Source: Streptomyces sp. JHA26 | Lineage (GTDB): Bacteria > Actinomycetota > Actinomycetes > Streptomycetales > Streptomycetaceae | Direction of reading: 5' to 3' | DNA: 64,000 nucleotides | NCBI RefSeq assembly: GCF_002005565.1 | Contig: NZ_BDJC01000001.1 | Span: 62,001-126,000 of the forward strand | Shown: positions 18,151 to 26,944 of the stretch, piece by piece | Position numbering within the stretch: the first letter of the stretch is position 1 | Layout of the letters: every line of letters starts with the position of its first letter | Notes under the pieces: generated by a model | What the model was told of the DNA's origin: nothing | The model's database searches: none | Seen by the model: only the letters and a program-made list of their open reading frames with translations | Program-made: the position numbers and the translations under genes

Positions 18151-18999
18151 ATGCGTGATCTTGGGGCGGGATTCGGCCATCTCCTGAAGGGCCAGCGCTG
18201 GGTGGCCCGGCACGGCAAGAGCTACGGCTTCGGGCTCGTCCCGGGCCTGATCACCCTCGTCCTGTACGTGGGCGTGCTGGTCGCACTGGCGCTGTGGGGC
18301 GGGGACGCCGTCGCCTGGGCGACCCCCTTCGCCGACGACTGGTCGAGCCCCTGGTCCGGCCTCTTCCGCGGCTTCCTCACCGCCGTCCTGTTCGCCCTCG
18401 TCCTGCTCCTGGCCGTCCTCACCTTCACCGCGGTCACGCTGCTGGTCGGGCAGCCCTTCTACGAGAGCCTCTCCGAGCGGGTCGACCGGGACGTCTCCCC
18501 GGACGGCACCGCGCCCGAGTCGGACCTGCCGCTCTGGCGCGACCTGTGGGTCTCCGGCCGCGACAGCCTGCGCATCGTCCTGCGCGCCGCCGTCTGGGGC
18601 GTGCTGCTCTTCGCCGCCGGCTTCGTCCCGGTCGTCGGCCAGACGGTCGTGCCGGTGATCGGCTTCTTCGTCACCGGCTTCTTCCTCACCGAGGAGCTGA
18701 CCGCCGTCGCCCTCCAGCGCCGCGGGGTCGAGCTGCGCGACCGCCTCGCCCTGCTCCGCTCCCGCAGGATGCTGGTCTGGGGGTTCGGCACACCGCTGGG
18801 CCTGGCCTTCCTGGTGCCGTTCGTCGCGGTGTTCCTGATGCCGGGCGCGGTCGCGGGCGCCACGCTCCTCGCCCGCGAGCTGCTGGGCGAGGAGACCCAC
18901 GAGGACGGCACCGGACCCTCCGGCGACGACCCCTCCGGCCCCGCCCCGGCGCCCGGCACCGCGTTCACCGACCCCATCGGGCGCGACGGGCGTTTGTGA
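18151..18999 (+). CDS. EI24-domain (CysZ-like) membrane protein
   Basis: The protein has 282 residues with five or six hydrophobic segments: LVPGLITLVLYVGVLVALAL near residue 30, FLTAVLFALVLLLAVLTF near 75, VWGVLLFAAGFVPVVG near 150, VIGFFVTGFFLTEEL, and LGLAFLVPFVAVFLMPG. The patterns QPFYESLSERVD and the terminal GATLLARELL are typical of the EI24/CysZ family, some members of which carry sulfate. The hydrophilic C-terminal 30 residues are acidic and Pro/Gly-rich. It is a lone gene between two terminator hairpins. Transport substrate unknown. Confidence 0.88.
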   Translation: MRDLGAGFGHLLKGQRWVARHGKSYGFGLVPGLITLVLYVGVLVALALWGGDAVAWATPFADDWSSPWSGLFRGFLTAVLFALVLLLAVLTFTAVTLLVGQPFYESLSERVDRDVSPDGTAPESDLPLWRDLWVSGRDSLRIVLRAAVWGVLLFAAGFVPVVGQTVVPVIGFFVTGFFLTEELTAVALQRRGVELRDRLALLRSRRMLVWGFGTPLGLAFLVPFVAVFLMPGAVAGATLLARELLGEETHEDGTGPSGDDPSGPAPAPGTAFTDPIGRDGRL

Positions 19000-19102
19000 A
19001 AGGTTCGTACGAACCGCCCCGCCGAGAGCCCCCGCACGGGCCCTCGGGCCACCGCGGCGATTACCGTCGGACCGGGACGGCGCACGGCGCCTCCCGCGGG
19101 AC

Positions 19103-19138
19103 AGCCCCGGCCCGGGACCTGACGGCCGGGCCGGGGCT
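19103..19138. terminator. Bidirectional hairpin between EI24 and galM genes
   Basis: AGCCCCGGCCCGG (19103-19115) and CCGGGCCGGGGCT (19126-19138) are perfect 13-bp arms with a 10-base loop, placed between two convergent genes. Confidence 0.75.
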
Positions 19139-19146
19139 CACGCGGG

Positions 19147-20118
19147 CTACCGCGCCGAGAACCCGTACACCGTCTCCGAGCGGAACACCTCGCCCGGACG
19201 CAGCACCGTGCTCGGGAAGTCCGGCCGGTTCGGGGAGTCCGGGAAGTGCTGCGTCTCCAGCGCGATGCCGTCCCCGGGCGCGAACGGCTCGCCCAGGTGG
19301 TCCGCGGTGTACAGCTGGAGGCCGGGCTCGGTGGTCGCCACCGTCAGGACCCGCCCGGACGCCGGGTCGTACAGCTCGGCGACCGGCACGGCCGCGTCCG
19401 TCACGCCCTTGTCGAGGACGAAGTTGTGGTCGTAGCCCGCACCGACCTTGCGGGCCTCACGGAAGTCGAAGCGCGTGCCCGCCACCTCGGCGGGCGCACC
19501 CACCGGGATCAGGTCCGCGTCGACCGGCGTGATCCGGGACGCGGCGATCCGCAGCTCGTGCCCGCCCGTGTGACCGGAGCCGCCCAGGTTGAAGTAGCTG
19601 TGGTTGGTCGGGTTCAGCACGGTCGGCGCGTCGGTGACCGCCTCGTACGCGATCCGCAGCGCCCCGGACCCGTCCAGCGTGTACGTCGCCGAGATCTCCA
19701 GGCGGCCCGGGAAGCCCTCCTCGCCGTGCGGACTGACCCGGCTGAGGCGGACGCCGTGCCCGACGGGCTCCACGTCCCACACGCGCTTGTCGAAGCCCCG
19801 CTCACCGCCGTGCAGCGAGTTCGGCCCGTTGTTGAGCGCCAGCGCGTACGTCCGCCCGTCCAGCGGGAAACGGCCGCCCGCGATCCGGTTGGCGTACCGT
19901 CCGACGAGCGCGCCGAAGTACGGCTCCGGGTGCGCCACATAGCCGTCCAGGTCCGCGAACCCCAGCACCACGTCCGCGGTGCGCCCGTCCCGATCCGGGA
20001 CCTCGGCCGACTGCACGATCCCGCCGTACGACAGGATCCGCACCCGCACGCCGGACCGCTCCAGGGTCCAGCGGTGGACCGGCGTGCCGTCGGGAAGTGT
20101 GCCGAAGAGTTCGTTCAT
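19147..20118 (-). CDS. galM: Cytoplasmic galactose mutarotase (aldose 1-epimerase)
   Basis: The protein has 323 residues starting MNELFGTLPDGTPVHRW with no signal peptide, unlike the exported mutarotase at 6275-7423. GalM signatures are intact: YGGIVQSAEVPDRDGR, GRYANRIAGGRF, NGPNSLHGG, TNHSYFNLGG, and LETQHFPDSPNRP. The C-terminus FRSETVYGFSAR is typical. It converts beta- to alpha-galactose for the Leloir pathway. It is transcribed in isolation, with the SGNH lipoprotein gene 58 bases downstream of the start in the head direction on the same strand. Confidence 0.94.
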   Translation of the reverse strand: MNELFGTLPDGTPVHRWTLERSGVRVRILSYGGIVQSAEVPDRDGRTADVVLGFADLDGYVAHPEPYFGALVGRYANRIAGGRFPLDGRTYALALNNGPNSLHGGERGFDKRVWDVEPVGHGVRLSRVSPHGEEGFPGRLEISATYTLDGSGALRIAYEAVTDAPTVLNPTNHSYFNLGGSGHTGGHELRIAASRITPVDADLIPVGAPAEVAGTRFDFREARKVGAGYDHNFVLDKGVTDAAVPVAELYDPASGRVLTVATTEPGLQLYTADHLGEPFAPGDGIALETQHFPDSPNRPDFPSTVLRPGEVFRSETVYGFSAR

Positions 20119-20176
20119 GTGCGGAACTCTAGGACACGCCCGGAACACGCGGGGAACGCGCCGGGGCGCTGTCCCC

Positions 20177-21091
20177 TCAGGGCTTCTCCGCGGTGACGAC
20201 GCGGTAGGCGATCTCCGCCAGCCGGGCCTGCCCGTCCACGCTCGGGTGGAACCAGTCCCACCGGCTCAGCTGCCCGGTGCCGAACCGGAAGGCGTGCACC
20301 GCGCCCCCGTCGGTACGGCACTTGCGGTCCTTCGCGCAGACCTCCCGCAGGACCTCGTTGTAGTCCTCCACCCGGTCCCGCACCGTGTTGCGCCGCAGCG
20401 TCGCCGCCGGGTCCACGGCGTCCGCGTCGGCCAGCATCGACGGGCAGATGCCCAGCTTCCACACCTGCTTGCCCAGCGGGTCGGCGCGGCCCTCGGACCA
20501 CAGCCGCTTCAGGTCCGGGATGCTCGCCACGAACACCTGCGCCCGGGGCAGTTCCCTGCGCAGCGTACGCATCGCGTCCTCGAACTGGGCCCGGAAGTCG
20601 GCCACCGGCGTCATCGCGTCGGTCGTGGTCCGGCAGGCGTCGTTCGCCCCGGCCATCACCGTCACCAGCTCCGGCTTCCGTGCCGCCGCGCGTCTCACCT
20701 GCCCCGTCAGATCCGCCATCCGGGCCCCGGTGACCGCGTAGTTCCAGCTCCGCCCGGCCGCCCTCGCCCCCAGCAGCCGTACGGCCAGGCTGTCGACCTC
20801 GGCACTGCTGCCGGTCGCCCACGACACCTCGGGACAGTCCGACAGGACCGCGCAGGCGTCGAAGCCGCGCGTGATGGAGTCGCCCACCGCGGCGATCGAC
20901 CCCGGGCTCGTGTCCCAGGCCGGAGCCGGCTTCGGGGACGGCCGCCCGGACGCGGTGCCGGACGCGCCGGGGGAGTCGCCGCCGACGGCGTCGCAGCCGG
21001 CCACGCCCAGGACGGCGGCGGTCAGGACGGCGAACACGGCACGCGAACGGCGCCGTCGGCCACGCGTCCCGCGGTCCGTCCCCTGCCCCAT
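20177..21091 (-). CDS. SGNH/GDSL-family lipoprotein hydrolase
   Basis: The protein has 304 residues with a twin-arginine-like charged N-terminus and a lipobox LGVAGCD, so it is anchored on the outer face of the membrane. SGNH blocks are visible: block I AVGDSITRGFD with the nucleophile serine, block III MAGANDAC, and block V WDWFHPSVDG with the Asp-His pair. Several cysteines (ACAVLSDCPE, ICPSM, VCAKDRKC) suggest disulfides, as in secreted Streptomyces SGNH lipases and esterases. Substrate unknown. Confidence 0.9.
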   Translation of the reverse strand: MGQGTDRGTRGRRRRSRAVFAVLTAAVLGVAGCDAVGGDSPGASGTASGRPSPKPAPAWDTSPGSIAAVGDSITRGFDACAVLSDCPEVSWATGSSAEVDSLAVRLLGARAAGRSWNYAVTGARMADLTGQVRRAAARKPELVTVMAGANDACRTTTDAMTPVADFRAQFEDAMRTLRRELPRAQVFVASIPDLKRLWSEGRADPLGKQVWKLGICPSMLADADAVDPAATLRRNTVRDRVEDYNEVLREVCAKDRKCRTDGGAVHAFRFGTGQLSRWDWFHPSVDGQARLAEIAYRVVTAEKP

Positions 21092-21347
21092 GCCGACACC
21101 GTCCCTCGCCTCGTGCCTCCACCGTCCTCAACCCATGACACCGCGCCGGGGTTCCCGGGGGCGGTGATGAGACGGGTCACGTCCGCACAGGCGTCCTGCC
21201 GGGTGAATGGCGGGAGTTTCCCGGCACCAGGACCGACGGTACGTCACACTCCCCGCCCCGGCGCACGGTAGCCTCGCCCTCATGTGGCCCGCCCGGCCAC
21301 GGCCGTTCCACCCGTTCCGAGATGTCCCGCTCAGCCCGGAGGTTCCG

Positions 21348-21842
21348 GTGACGACCCGTGGAGTTCTGTACGTGCACTCCGCGCCGCGCGCGCTCTGCCC
21401 GCACGTCGAGTGGGCCGTCGCCGGGGTGCTCGGCACGCGCGTCGGCCTGGACTGGATCCGGCAGCCCGCCTCGCCGGGCACCTGGCGCTCGGAGTTCTCC
21501 TGGCAGGGCCAGGCCGGCACCGCCTCCAAGCTCGCCTCCGCGCTGCGCGGCTGGCAGATGCTGCGCTTCGAGGTCACCGCGGAACCGTCCGCCGGAGCCG
21601 AGGGCGAGCGCTACAGCTGCACCCCCGACCTCGGCATCTTCCACGCCGTCACCGGCGTCCACGGCGACATCCTGATCCCCGAGGACCGGCTGCGCGCCGC
21701 CCTCGTCCGCTCCCAGGCCGGCGAGACCGACCTGGAGAAGGAGATCGCCAAGCTCCTCGGCAAGCCCTGGGACGACGAACTGGAGCCGTTCCGGTACGCC
21801 GGTGAGGGCGCCCCGGTGCGCTGGCTGCACCAGGTGGTCTGA
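21348..21842 (+). CDS. DUF3145 family protein
   Basis: The protein has 164 residues. GTG 21348 has GGAGG five bases upstream and gives the conserved N-terminus TTRGVLYVHSAPRALCPHVEWA. The sequence is conserved across actinomycetes (WRSEFSWQGQAGTASKLAS, LRFEVTAEPS, MGDLIPEDRL-like GDILIPEDRLR). No function has been assigned to DUF3145. It is convergent with fabF and separated from it by a perfect palindromic terminator. Confidence 0.9.
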   Translation: MTTRGVLYVHSAPRALCPHVEWAVAGVLGTRVGLDWIRQPASPGTWRSEFSWQGQAGTASKLASALRGWQMLRFEVTAEPSAGAEGERYSCTPDLGIFHAVTGVHGDILIPEDRLRAALVRSQAGETDLEKEIAKLLGKPWDDELEPFRYAGEGAPVRWLHQVV

Positions 21843-21888
21843 CGCCGCGCCCCGGCGGCGGCACGCGTGAGAGGCGCGAGGGCACGGG

Positions 21889-21920
21889 AAAGGGCCCCCA
21901 CCGGCCGGTGGGGGCCCTTT
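21889..21920. terminator. Perfect 32-bp palindromic terminator between DUF3145 gene and fabF
   Basis: AAAGGGCCCCCACCGG is followed directly by its own reverse complement ending CCCTTT. It lies 20 bases before the fabF stop and ends in T residues on both strands, so it can serve both genes. Confidence 0.85.
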
Positions 21921-21940
21921 CAGGCGCGTACGGACGTCGC

Positions 21941-23212
21941 TCAGACCGTCCGGAACGCCAGCACGACGTTGTGCCCGCCGAAGCCGAACGAGTCGTTCAG
22001 CGCGGCGATGCGGCCCTCGGCGGGCAGCTTGCGGGCCTCACCGCGCACGATGTCCGCGTTGGCCTCGGCCTCGGGGTCGAGGTTCTCGATGTTGATGGTC
22101 GGCGGCGCCACCCGGTGGTACAGGGCGAGGACCGACGCGACGGACTCCACGCCGCCCGCGCCACCGAGGAGGTGACCGGTCATCGACTTGGTGGCGGAGA
22201 CCGCCATGTGGTCCACGTCGTCGCCGAAGACCTTGCGCAGCGCCTTCAGCTCGGCGATGTCACCGGCCGGCGTCGAGGTGGCGTGCGCGTTGACGTGCAC
22301 GACCTCCGCCGGGTCCAGGTCGGTGCCGTCCAGCAGGTGCTGCAGGGCGGCGGAGATGCCGCGGCCCTCGGGCTCCGGCTGCACGATGTCGTGGCTGTCG
22401 GCGGAGATGCCCTGGCCGACCGCCTCCGCGTAGACGCGGGCACCGCGCTCGGCGGCGTGCTCGGCCGACTCCAGCACGAGGACGCCGGCGCCCTCACCGA
22501 GGACGAAGCCGTCCCGGGCGGTGTCGAAGGGACGCGAGGCGCCCTGCGGGTCGTCGTTGTTCTTGGACATCGCCATCATGTTGCCGAACGCGGCGATGGG
22601 CAGCGGGTGGATCGCCGCCTCCGTGCCACCCGCGACGACGACGTCGGCGCGGCCGGTGCGGATCATCTCGATGGCGTAGCCGATGGCCTCAGCGCCCGAC
22701 GCGCAGGCGGAGACCGGCGTGTGCACGCCCGCCCGGGCGCCCACGGCCAGACCCACGTTGGCGGAGGGGCCGTTCGGCATCAGCATCGGCACGGTGTGCG
22801 GGGAGACGCGGCGGACGCCCTTCTCCTTGAGCACGTCGTACTGGTCCAGCAGGGTCGTCACGCCGCCGATGCCGGAGGCGATGACCGCACCGAGCCGGTC
22901 CGGGTCGACGGAACCGTCCTCACCGGCCTTGCCGGTGAAGCCGGCGTCCTTCCACGCCTCCTGGGCCGCGATCAGCGCGAACTGCGCCGAGCGGTCCAGC
23001 CGGCGGGCCTGGGGCCGCGGAATGATCTCGGAGGGGTCCACGGCGGCCGGGGCCGCGATGCGGACCGCCTGGTCGGCGGCCCACTCCTGCTCGAGGGGCT
23101 TGGCGCCGGACCTGCCGGCCACCAGGCCCTCCCAGGTAGAGGCTGCGTCGCCACCCAGCGGTGTGGTTGCGCCGATACCGGTGACGACCACGGTGCGATT
23201 GGTCGAGCTCAC
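21941..23212 (-). CDS. fabF: 3-oxoacyl-ACP synthase II (FabF)
   Basis: The protein has 423 residues and elongates acyl-ACP with malonyl-ACP in type II fatty acid synthesis. The Cys-His-His triad is intact: C170 in TPVSACASGAEA, H310 in HVNAHATSTPAGD, and H347 in SMTGHLLGGAG. GTG 23212 gives SSTNRTVVVTGIGATTPLG. It is last in the operon fabD-fabH-acpP-fabF, 87 bases after acpP, and ends at the palindromic terminator. Confidence 0.97.
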   Translation of the reverse strand: MSSTNRTVVVTGIGATTPLGGDAASTWEGLVAGRSGAKPLEQEWAADQAVRIAAPAAVDPSEIIPRPQARRLDRSAQFALIAAQEAWKDAGFTGKAGEDGSVDPDRLGAVIASGIGGVTTLLDQYDVLKEKGVRRVSPHTVPMLMPNGPSANVGLAVGARAGVHTPVSACASGAEAIGYAIEMIRTGRADVVVAGGTEAAIHPLPIAAFGNMMAMSKNNDDPQGASRPFDTARDGFVLGEGAGVLVLESAEHAAERGARVYAEAVGQGISADSHDIVQPEPEGRGISAALQHLLDGTDLDPAEVVHVNAHATSTPAGDIAELKALRKVFGDDVDHMAVSATKSMTGHLLGGAGGVESVASVLALYHRVAPPTINIENLDPEAEANADIVRGEARKLPAEGRIAALNDSFGFGGHNVVLAFRTV

Positions 23213-23299
23213 GGGAATTCTTTCTCCAACGGGATACGGATTCGTACGGCGCCACCGCCGGGTGGCGGGGCAGTCAGCCCAGAGGCAGTGATCGGTCGA

Positions 23300-23548
23300 T
23301 CAGCTCTGGTGCTTGAGGATGTAGTCGGTCGCGTCGCCGACGGTCTTGAGGTTCTTGACGTCGTCGTCCGGGATCTTGACGTCGAAACGCTCTTCGGCGG
23401 CGACGACGACCTCGACCATGGACAGCGAGTCGACGTCCAGGTCGTCGGTGAAGGACTTGTCCAGCTGGACGTCCTCAACCGGGATACCGGCGATCTCGTT
23501 CACGATCTCGGCGAGACCGTCGACGATCTCCTTCTGAGTGGCGGCCAT
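23300..23548 (-). CDS. acpP: Acyl carrier protein (fatty acid synthesis)
   Basis: The protein has 82 residues and is acidic. S41 in DLDVDSLSMVEVV is the phosphopantetheine attachment site. The carrier protein shuttles intermediates between FabD, FabH and FabF, encoded around it. The ATG at 23548 is preceded by AAGGAGCGCC. The 79-base gap to fabH contains a GC-rich palindrome. Confidence 0.97.
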   Translation of the reverse strand: MAATQKEIVDGLAEIVNEIAGIPVEDVQLDKSFTDDLDVDSLSMVEVVVAAEERFDVKIPDDDVKNLKTVGDATDYILKHQS

Positions 23549-23599
23549 GGCGGCGCTCCTTCGTAGATGTTCCAGAGGGTGTGGCTCTTGTACTCCGCC

Positions 23600-23617
23600 C
23601 CGGACCGCGCGGTCCGG
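23600..23617 (-). other. Intercistronic palindrome between fabH and acpP
   Basis: CCGGACCGCGCGGTCCGG is an 18-bp perfect palindrome located 10 bases after the fabH stop, flanked by ACTCCG/CGGAGT extending the stem. It may mark mRNA processing or partial termination that sets the ACP level. No independent support. Confidence 0.4.
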
Positions 23618-23627
23618 CACGGAGTGC

Positions 23628-24659
23628 CTAGGGGAGAGTAACGACCGTCGCGGCGTAGACGAGACCCGCCCCGAAGCCGATGACGAGCGCGGTGTCGCCG
23701 CTCTTCGCCTCACCGGTCGCCAGGAGCCGCTCCATCGCGAGCGGGATCGAGGCGGCCGAGGTGTTGCCGGTGGTGCGGATGTCACGGGCGACCGTGACGT
23801 GCTCCGGCAGCTTCAGCGTCTTCACCATCGAGTCGATGATCCGCACGTTGGCCTGGTGCGGAATGAAGACATCCAGGTCGTCCGAGCTGATCCCGGCCGC
23901 GTCCAGCGCCTGCTGGGCGACCTTCGCCATCTCGAACACGGCCCAGCGGAACACCGCCTGGCCCTCCTGCGTGATCGCAGGAAACTTCACGTTGCCCTCG
24001 TCGTCGACGGGCAGCTCGGAGACGTCGCCGATCCGGAAGCGGTCCCAGGGCACCGTCTGCTTGATCGTCTCGGACTTGTCGCCCTCCGAGCCCCAGACGG
24101 TCGGGCCGATCGCCGGCTCCTGGGACGGGCCGACCACGACCGCGCCGGCGCCGTCGCCGAACAGGAAGGCCGTGGCCCGGTCCGTCAGGTCGGTCAGGTC
24201 GGACAGCCGCTCCACACCGATGACGAGGACGTACTCGGCGGAGCCCTCGACGACCATGCCCTTGGCGAGGGTCAGACCGTAGCCGAAGCCCGCGCAGCCC
24301 GCCGAGATGTCGAAGGCCGCGGCCTTGTCCGTGCCCAGCTTGTCGGCGATCGCGGTGGCGATGGCCGGGGTCTGGCTGAAGTGCGACACGGTCGACACGA
24401 CCACCGCGCCGATCTGCGAGGCGTCGATCCCGGCGTCCGCGATGGCCTTGCCGGACGCCTCGATCGACATCGCCGCGACGGTCTCCTCGGGCGAGGCCCA
24501 GTGCCGCGTCTCGATGCCGGAGCGCGAGCGGATCCACTCGTCGGACGAGTCGATCTTCTCGAGGATCACCTCGTTGGGCACGACCCGCGTCGGGCGGTAG
24601 CCGCCCACGCCGAGGATGCGCGCGTACGGGGCGCCCTTGCTGGGCTTGATCTTCGGCAT
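23628..24659 (-). CDS. fabH: 3-oxoacyl-ACP synthase III (FabH)
   Basis: The protein has 343 residues and condenses a starter acyl-CoA with malonyl-ACP, choosing straight or branched fatty acids in Streptomyces. Catalytic residues are C122 (DISAGCAGFGYG), H268 (FIPHQANVRI) and N299 (TTGNTSAASIP). ATG 24659 is 16 bases after the fabD stop with GGAG upstream. The length is slightly above average through an N-terminal MPKIKPSKGAPYARIL extension common in this genus. Confidence 0.97.
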   Translation of the reverse strand: MPKIKPSKGAPYARILGVGGYRPTRVVPNEVILEKIDSSDEWIRSRSGIETRHWASPEETVAAMSIEASGKAIADAGIDASQIGAVVVSTVSHFSQTPAIATAIADKLGTDKAAAFDISAGCAGFGYGLTLAKGMVVEGSAEYVLVIGVERLSDLTDLTDRATAFLFGDGAGAVVVGPSQEPAIGPTVWGSEGDKSETIKQTVPWDRFRIGDVSELPVDDEGNVKFPAITQEGQAVFRWAVFEMAKVAQQALDAAGISSDDLDVFIPHQANVRIIDSMVKTLKLPEHVTVARDIRTTGNTSAASIPLAMERLLATGEAKSGDTALVIGFGAGLVYAATVVTLP

Positions 24660-24675
24660 GCTCTCGGGCTCCTTG

Positions 24676-25593
24676 TCAGGCCTGCTCGGCGACGAGCGCG
24701 CGGGCCGCGTCGAGATCGGCTGGGGTCTTCAGGGCCAGCGTCTTCACGCCGGGCAGCGCGCGCTTGGCCAGGCCGGTCAGCGTGCCACCGGGGCACACCT
24801 CGATCAGCGCGGTGACGCCGAGTTCCCCGAAGGTCTCCATGCACAGGTCCCAGCGGACCGGGTTGGCGACCTGGCCGACCAGCCGCTCCAGCACCTCGGC
24901 ACCGGTGGCGACGGCCCGCCCGTCCTTGTTGGAGACGTACGTCACCTTCGGGTCGGCCGGCGTCAGCTCCTCGGCGGCCTCCGCGAGCGCGTCCACCGCG
25001 GGGGCCATGTGGTGCGTGTGGAAGGCGCCGGCGACCTTCAGGGAGACGACCTTGCGGACGCCCTCGGGCTTGTCCTCGTTCAGCGCCGCCAGCTGCTCCA
25101 GGGTGCCGGCCGCCACGATCTGGCCCGCGCCGTTCATGTTGGCCGGGGTCAGGCCGAGCTTCTCCAGGTGCGCCACGCTCACCTCGGGGTCGCCGCCGAG
25201 CAGCGCCGCCATGCCCGTCTCGGTGACCGCGGCGGCCTCGGCCATGGCCAGGCCCCGACGGCGTACGAGGGTCAGCGCGGCGGTGTCGTCGAGGACGCCC
25301 GCGAAGGCGGCGGCGGTGATCTCGCCGACGCTGTGGCCCGCGACCGCGCCCGGCGTGATGTCACCGAGTGCCGCGGCGGACAGCAGACCGGCGGCGACCA
25401 GCAGCGGCTGCGCCACGGAGGTGTCGCGGATCTCGTCCGCGTCGGCCTTCGTGCCGTAGTGGGCGAGGTCGAGTCCGATGGCGTCGGACCACGCGGCGAC
25501 GCGGTCGGCGGCGCCGGGGAGTTCGAGCCATTCAGTCAGGAAGCCGGGCGTCTGGGCGCCCTGGCCGGGAGCGACGAGTACGAGCACTCTCAC
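24676..25593 (-). CDS. fabD: Malonyl-CoA:ACP transacylase (FabD)
   Basis: The protein has 305 residues and loads malonate onto ACP, also serving polyketide ACPs in streptomycetes. The GHSVGE motif carries nucleophile S88 and the partner H192 lies in AGAFHTHHM. The terminal region EVCPGGTLTGLAKRALPGVK is standard. GTG 25593 (RVLVLVAPGQGAQ) is preceded by AAGAGAGA. It is the first gene of the fab operon, 83 bases after fasR. Confidence 0.96.
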   Translation of the reverse strand: MRVLVLVAPGQGAQTPGFLTEWLELPGAADRVAAWSDAIGLDLAHYGTKADADEIRDTSVAQPLLVAAGLLSAAALGDITPGAVAGHSVGEITAAAFAGVLDDTAALTLVRRRGLAMAEAAAVTETGMAALLGGDPEVSVAHLEKLGLTPANMNGAGQIVAAGTLEQLAALNEDKPEGVRKVVSLKVAGAFHTHHMAPAVDALAEAAEELTPADPKVTYVSNKDGRAVATGAEVLERLVGQVANPVRWDLCMETFGELGVTALIEVCPGGTLTGLAKRALPGVKTLALKTPADLDAARALVAEQA

Positions 25594-25648
25594 ACTCTCT
25601 CTTGAGGACGGCCACGACCGCCCGTGGGGACAAGGACGAAGAACACGA

Positions 25649-25674
25649 GGGGGTTTTGTGGACCCCCGACAAAA
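25649..25674. promoter_or_regulatory. Nested inverted repeats upstream of fabD, candidate FasR site or attenuator
   Basis: GGGGGT...ACCCCC and TTTTGT (25654-25659)...ACAAAA (25669-25674) overlap between the fasR stop and the fabD start. FasR of S. coelicolor is known to bind upstream of fabD; whether it uses this repeat is inference. Confidence 0.4.
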
Positions 25675-25676
25675 GA

Positions 25677-26882
25677 CTAGAGTTGCGGATCTCCATCCGC
25701 CAGACGCCCCAGGATGAGCGCGATCCGCAGTGTGAACGCAGACCGTACATCAGAGGGCGACCAACCGGTGACGTCAGTCACACGTCGGAGCCGGTAGCGC
25801 ACGGTGTTCGGGTGAACGAAGAGCATCCGCGCGGCACCTTCGAGACTGCTCGCCTGCTCCAGATAGACACTGAGCGTCTCCAGGAGCGCGGCCCCGGCAT
25901 CCTCCAGCGGTCTGTAGATCTCCTCCACCAACTGCTCGCGGGCCGAAGGGTCGGAGGCGATCGCGCGCTCCGGCAGCAGATCGTCCGCCAGCACCGGGCG
26001 CGGGGCGTCCTGCCAGGCCGTGCACGCCTTGAGGCCGGCCGCGGCGGCCTGCGCGGACCGGGTCGCGGCCAGCAGGTCCGGCACCACCGGCCCGGCCACC
26101 ACCGGCCCCTGCGCGAACGGCCCGATCAGCGACCTGGCCACGGCCAGCGGATTGTCGCTGCCGCCCGCGATCACCACCAGCCGGTCGCCGAGCACCCCGG
26201 TCAGCACCTGGAGCTTGGCGTGCCGGGCCGCACGCCGGATGGCCTCCACGGTGAGCTCGGAGTCCCCGTCGGGGGCGGTGCCCAGCACCACGCACACGTG
26301 CTCGGGGGAGTTCCAGCCCAGCGCCGCCGCCCGGGACACGGCGCCCTCGTCGGCCTCGCCGCTGAGCACGGCGTTCACCACCAGCGACTCCAGCCGCGCG
26401 TCCCAGGCACCGCGTGCCTCGGCGGCCTGCGCGTACACCTGGGCGGTCGCGAAGGCGATCTCCCGGGCGTACACCAGCAGTGCCTCGCGCAGCACGGACT
26501 CGTCGCCGGGCGCGGCGACCTCGTCGATCGCGGACTCCATCACCTCGATGGTCGTCCGCACCATCTCCACGGTCTGCCGCAGCGTGATCGCCCGGGTCAG
26601 CTCGCGCGGCGCGGTGCCGAAGACGTCGGTGGAGATGGCCTGCGGGGCGTCCGGGTGCCGGAACCACTCGGTGAAGGCGGCGATACCGGCCTGGGCGACC
26701 AGCCCGATCCAGGAACGGTTCTCCGGGGGCATCGCCCGGTACCACGGCAGCGTCTCGTCCATCCGCGCGATCGCCTGCGCGGCGAGCGATCCGGAGGACT
26801 GCTCCAGCCGCTTCAGGGTCGCGGAGTGCGGATGGACGGCGCGCGCCGTGGGCTCGGGCTTGCTGGTTTCGGGTTCGGGCAC
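25677..26882 (-). CDS. fasR: FasR, PucR-family activator of fatty acid synthesis
   Basis: The protein has 401 residues. The C-terminal PucR/CdaR-type helix-turn-helix is clear (SLEGAARMLFVHPNTVRYRLRRVTDVTGW), preceded by a GGDEF-like ligand-domain remnant and an N-terminal helical part. It lies directly upstream of fabD on the same strand. In S. coelicolor the gene in this position, fasR, activates the fabD-fabH-acpP-fabF operon. Identity is by synteny and family. GTG/ATG alternatives upstream are not supported; ATG 26882 gives MPEPETSKPEPTARAV. Confidence 0.9.
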   Translation of the reverse strand: MPEPETSKPEPTARAVHPHSATLKRLEQSSGSLAAQAIARMDETLPWYRAMPPENRSWIGLVAQAGIAAFTEWFRHPDAPQAISTDVFGTAPRELTRAITLRQTVEMVRTTIEVMESAIDEVAAPGDESVLREALLVYAREIAFATAQVYAQAAEARGAWDARLESLVVNAVLSGEADEGAVSRAAALGWNSPEHVCVVLGTAPDGDSELTVEAIRRAARHAKLQVLTGVLGDRLVVIAGGSDNPLAVARSLIGPFAQGPVVAGPVVPDLLAATRSAQAAAAGLKACTAWQDAPRPVLADDLLPERAIASDPSAREQLVEEIYRPLEDAGAALLETLSVYLEQASSLEGAARMLFVHPNTVRYRLRRVTDVTGWSPSDVRSAFTLRIALILGRLADGDPQL

Positions 26883-26944
26883 GGGGACAAGACTGCCTTA
26901 TCCGGACGGGTGGTCGTGCGGCCGGGTCTACGGTGGACGGTGTG

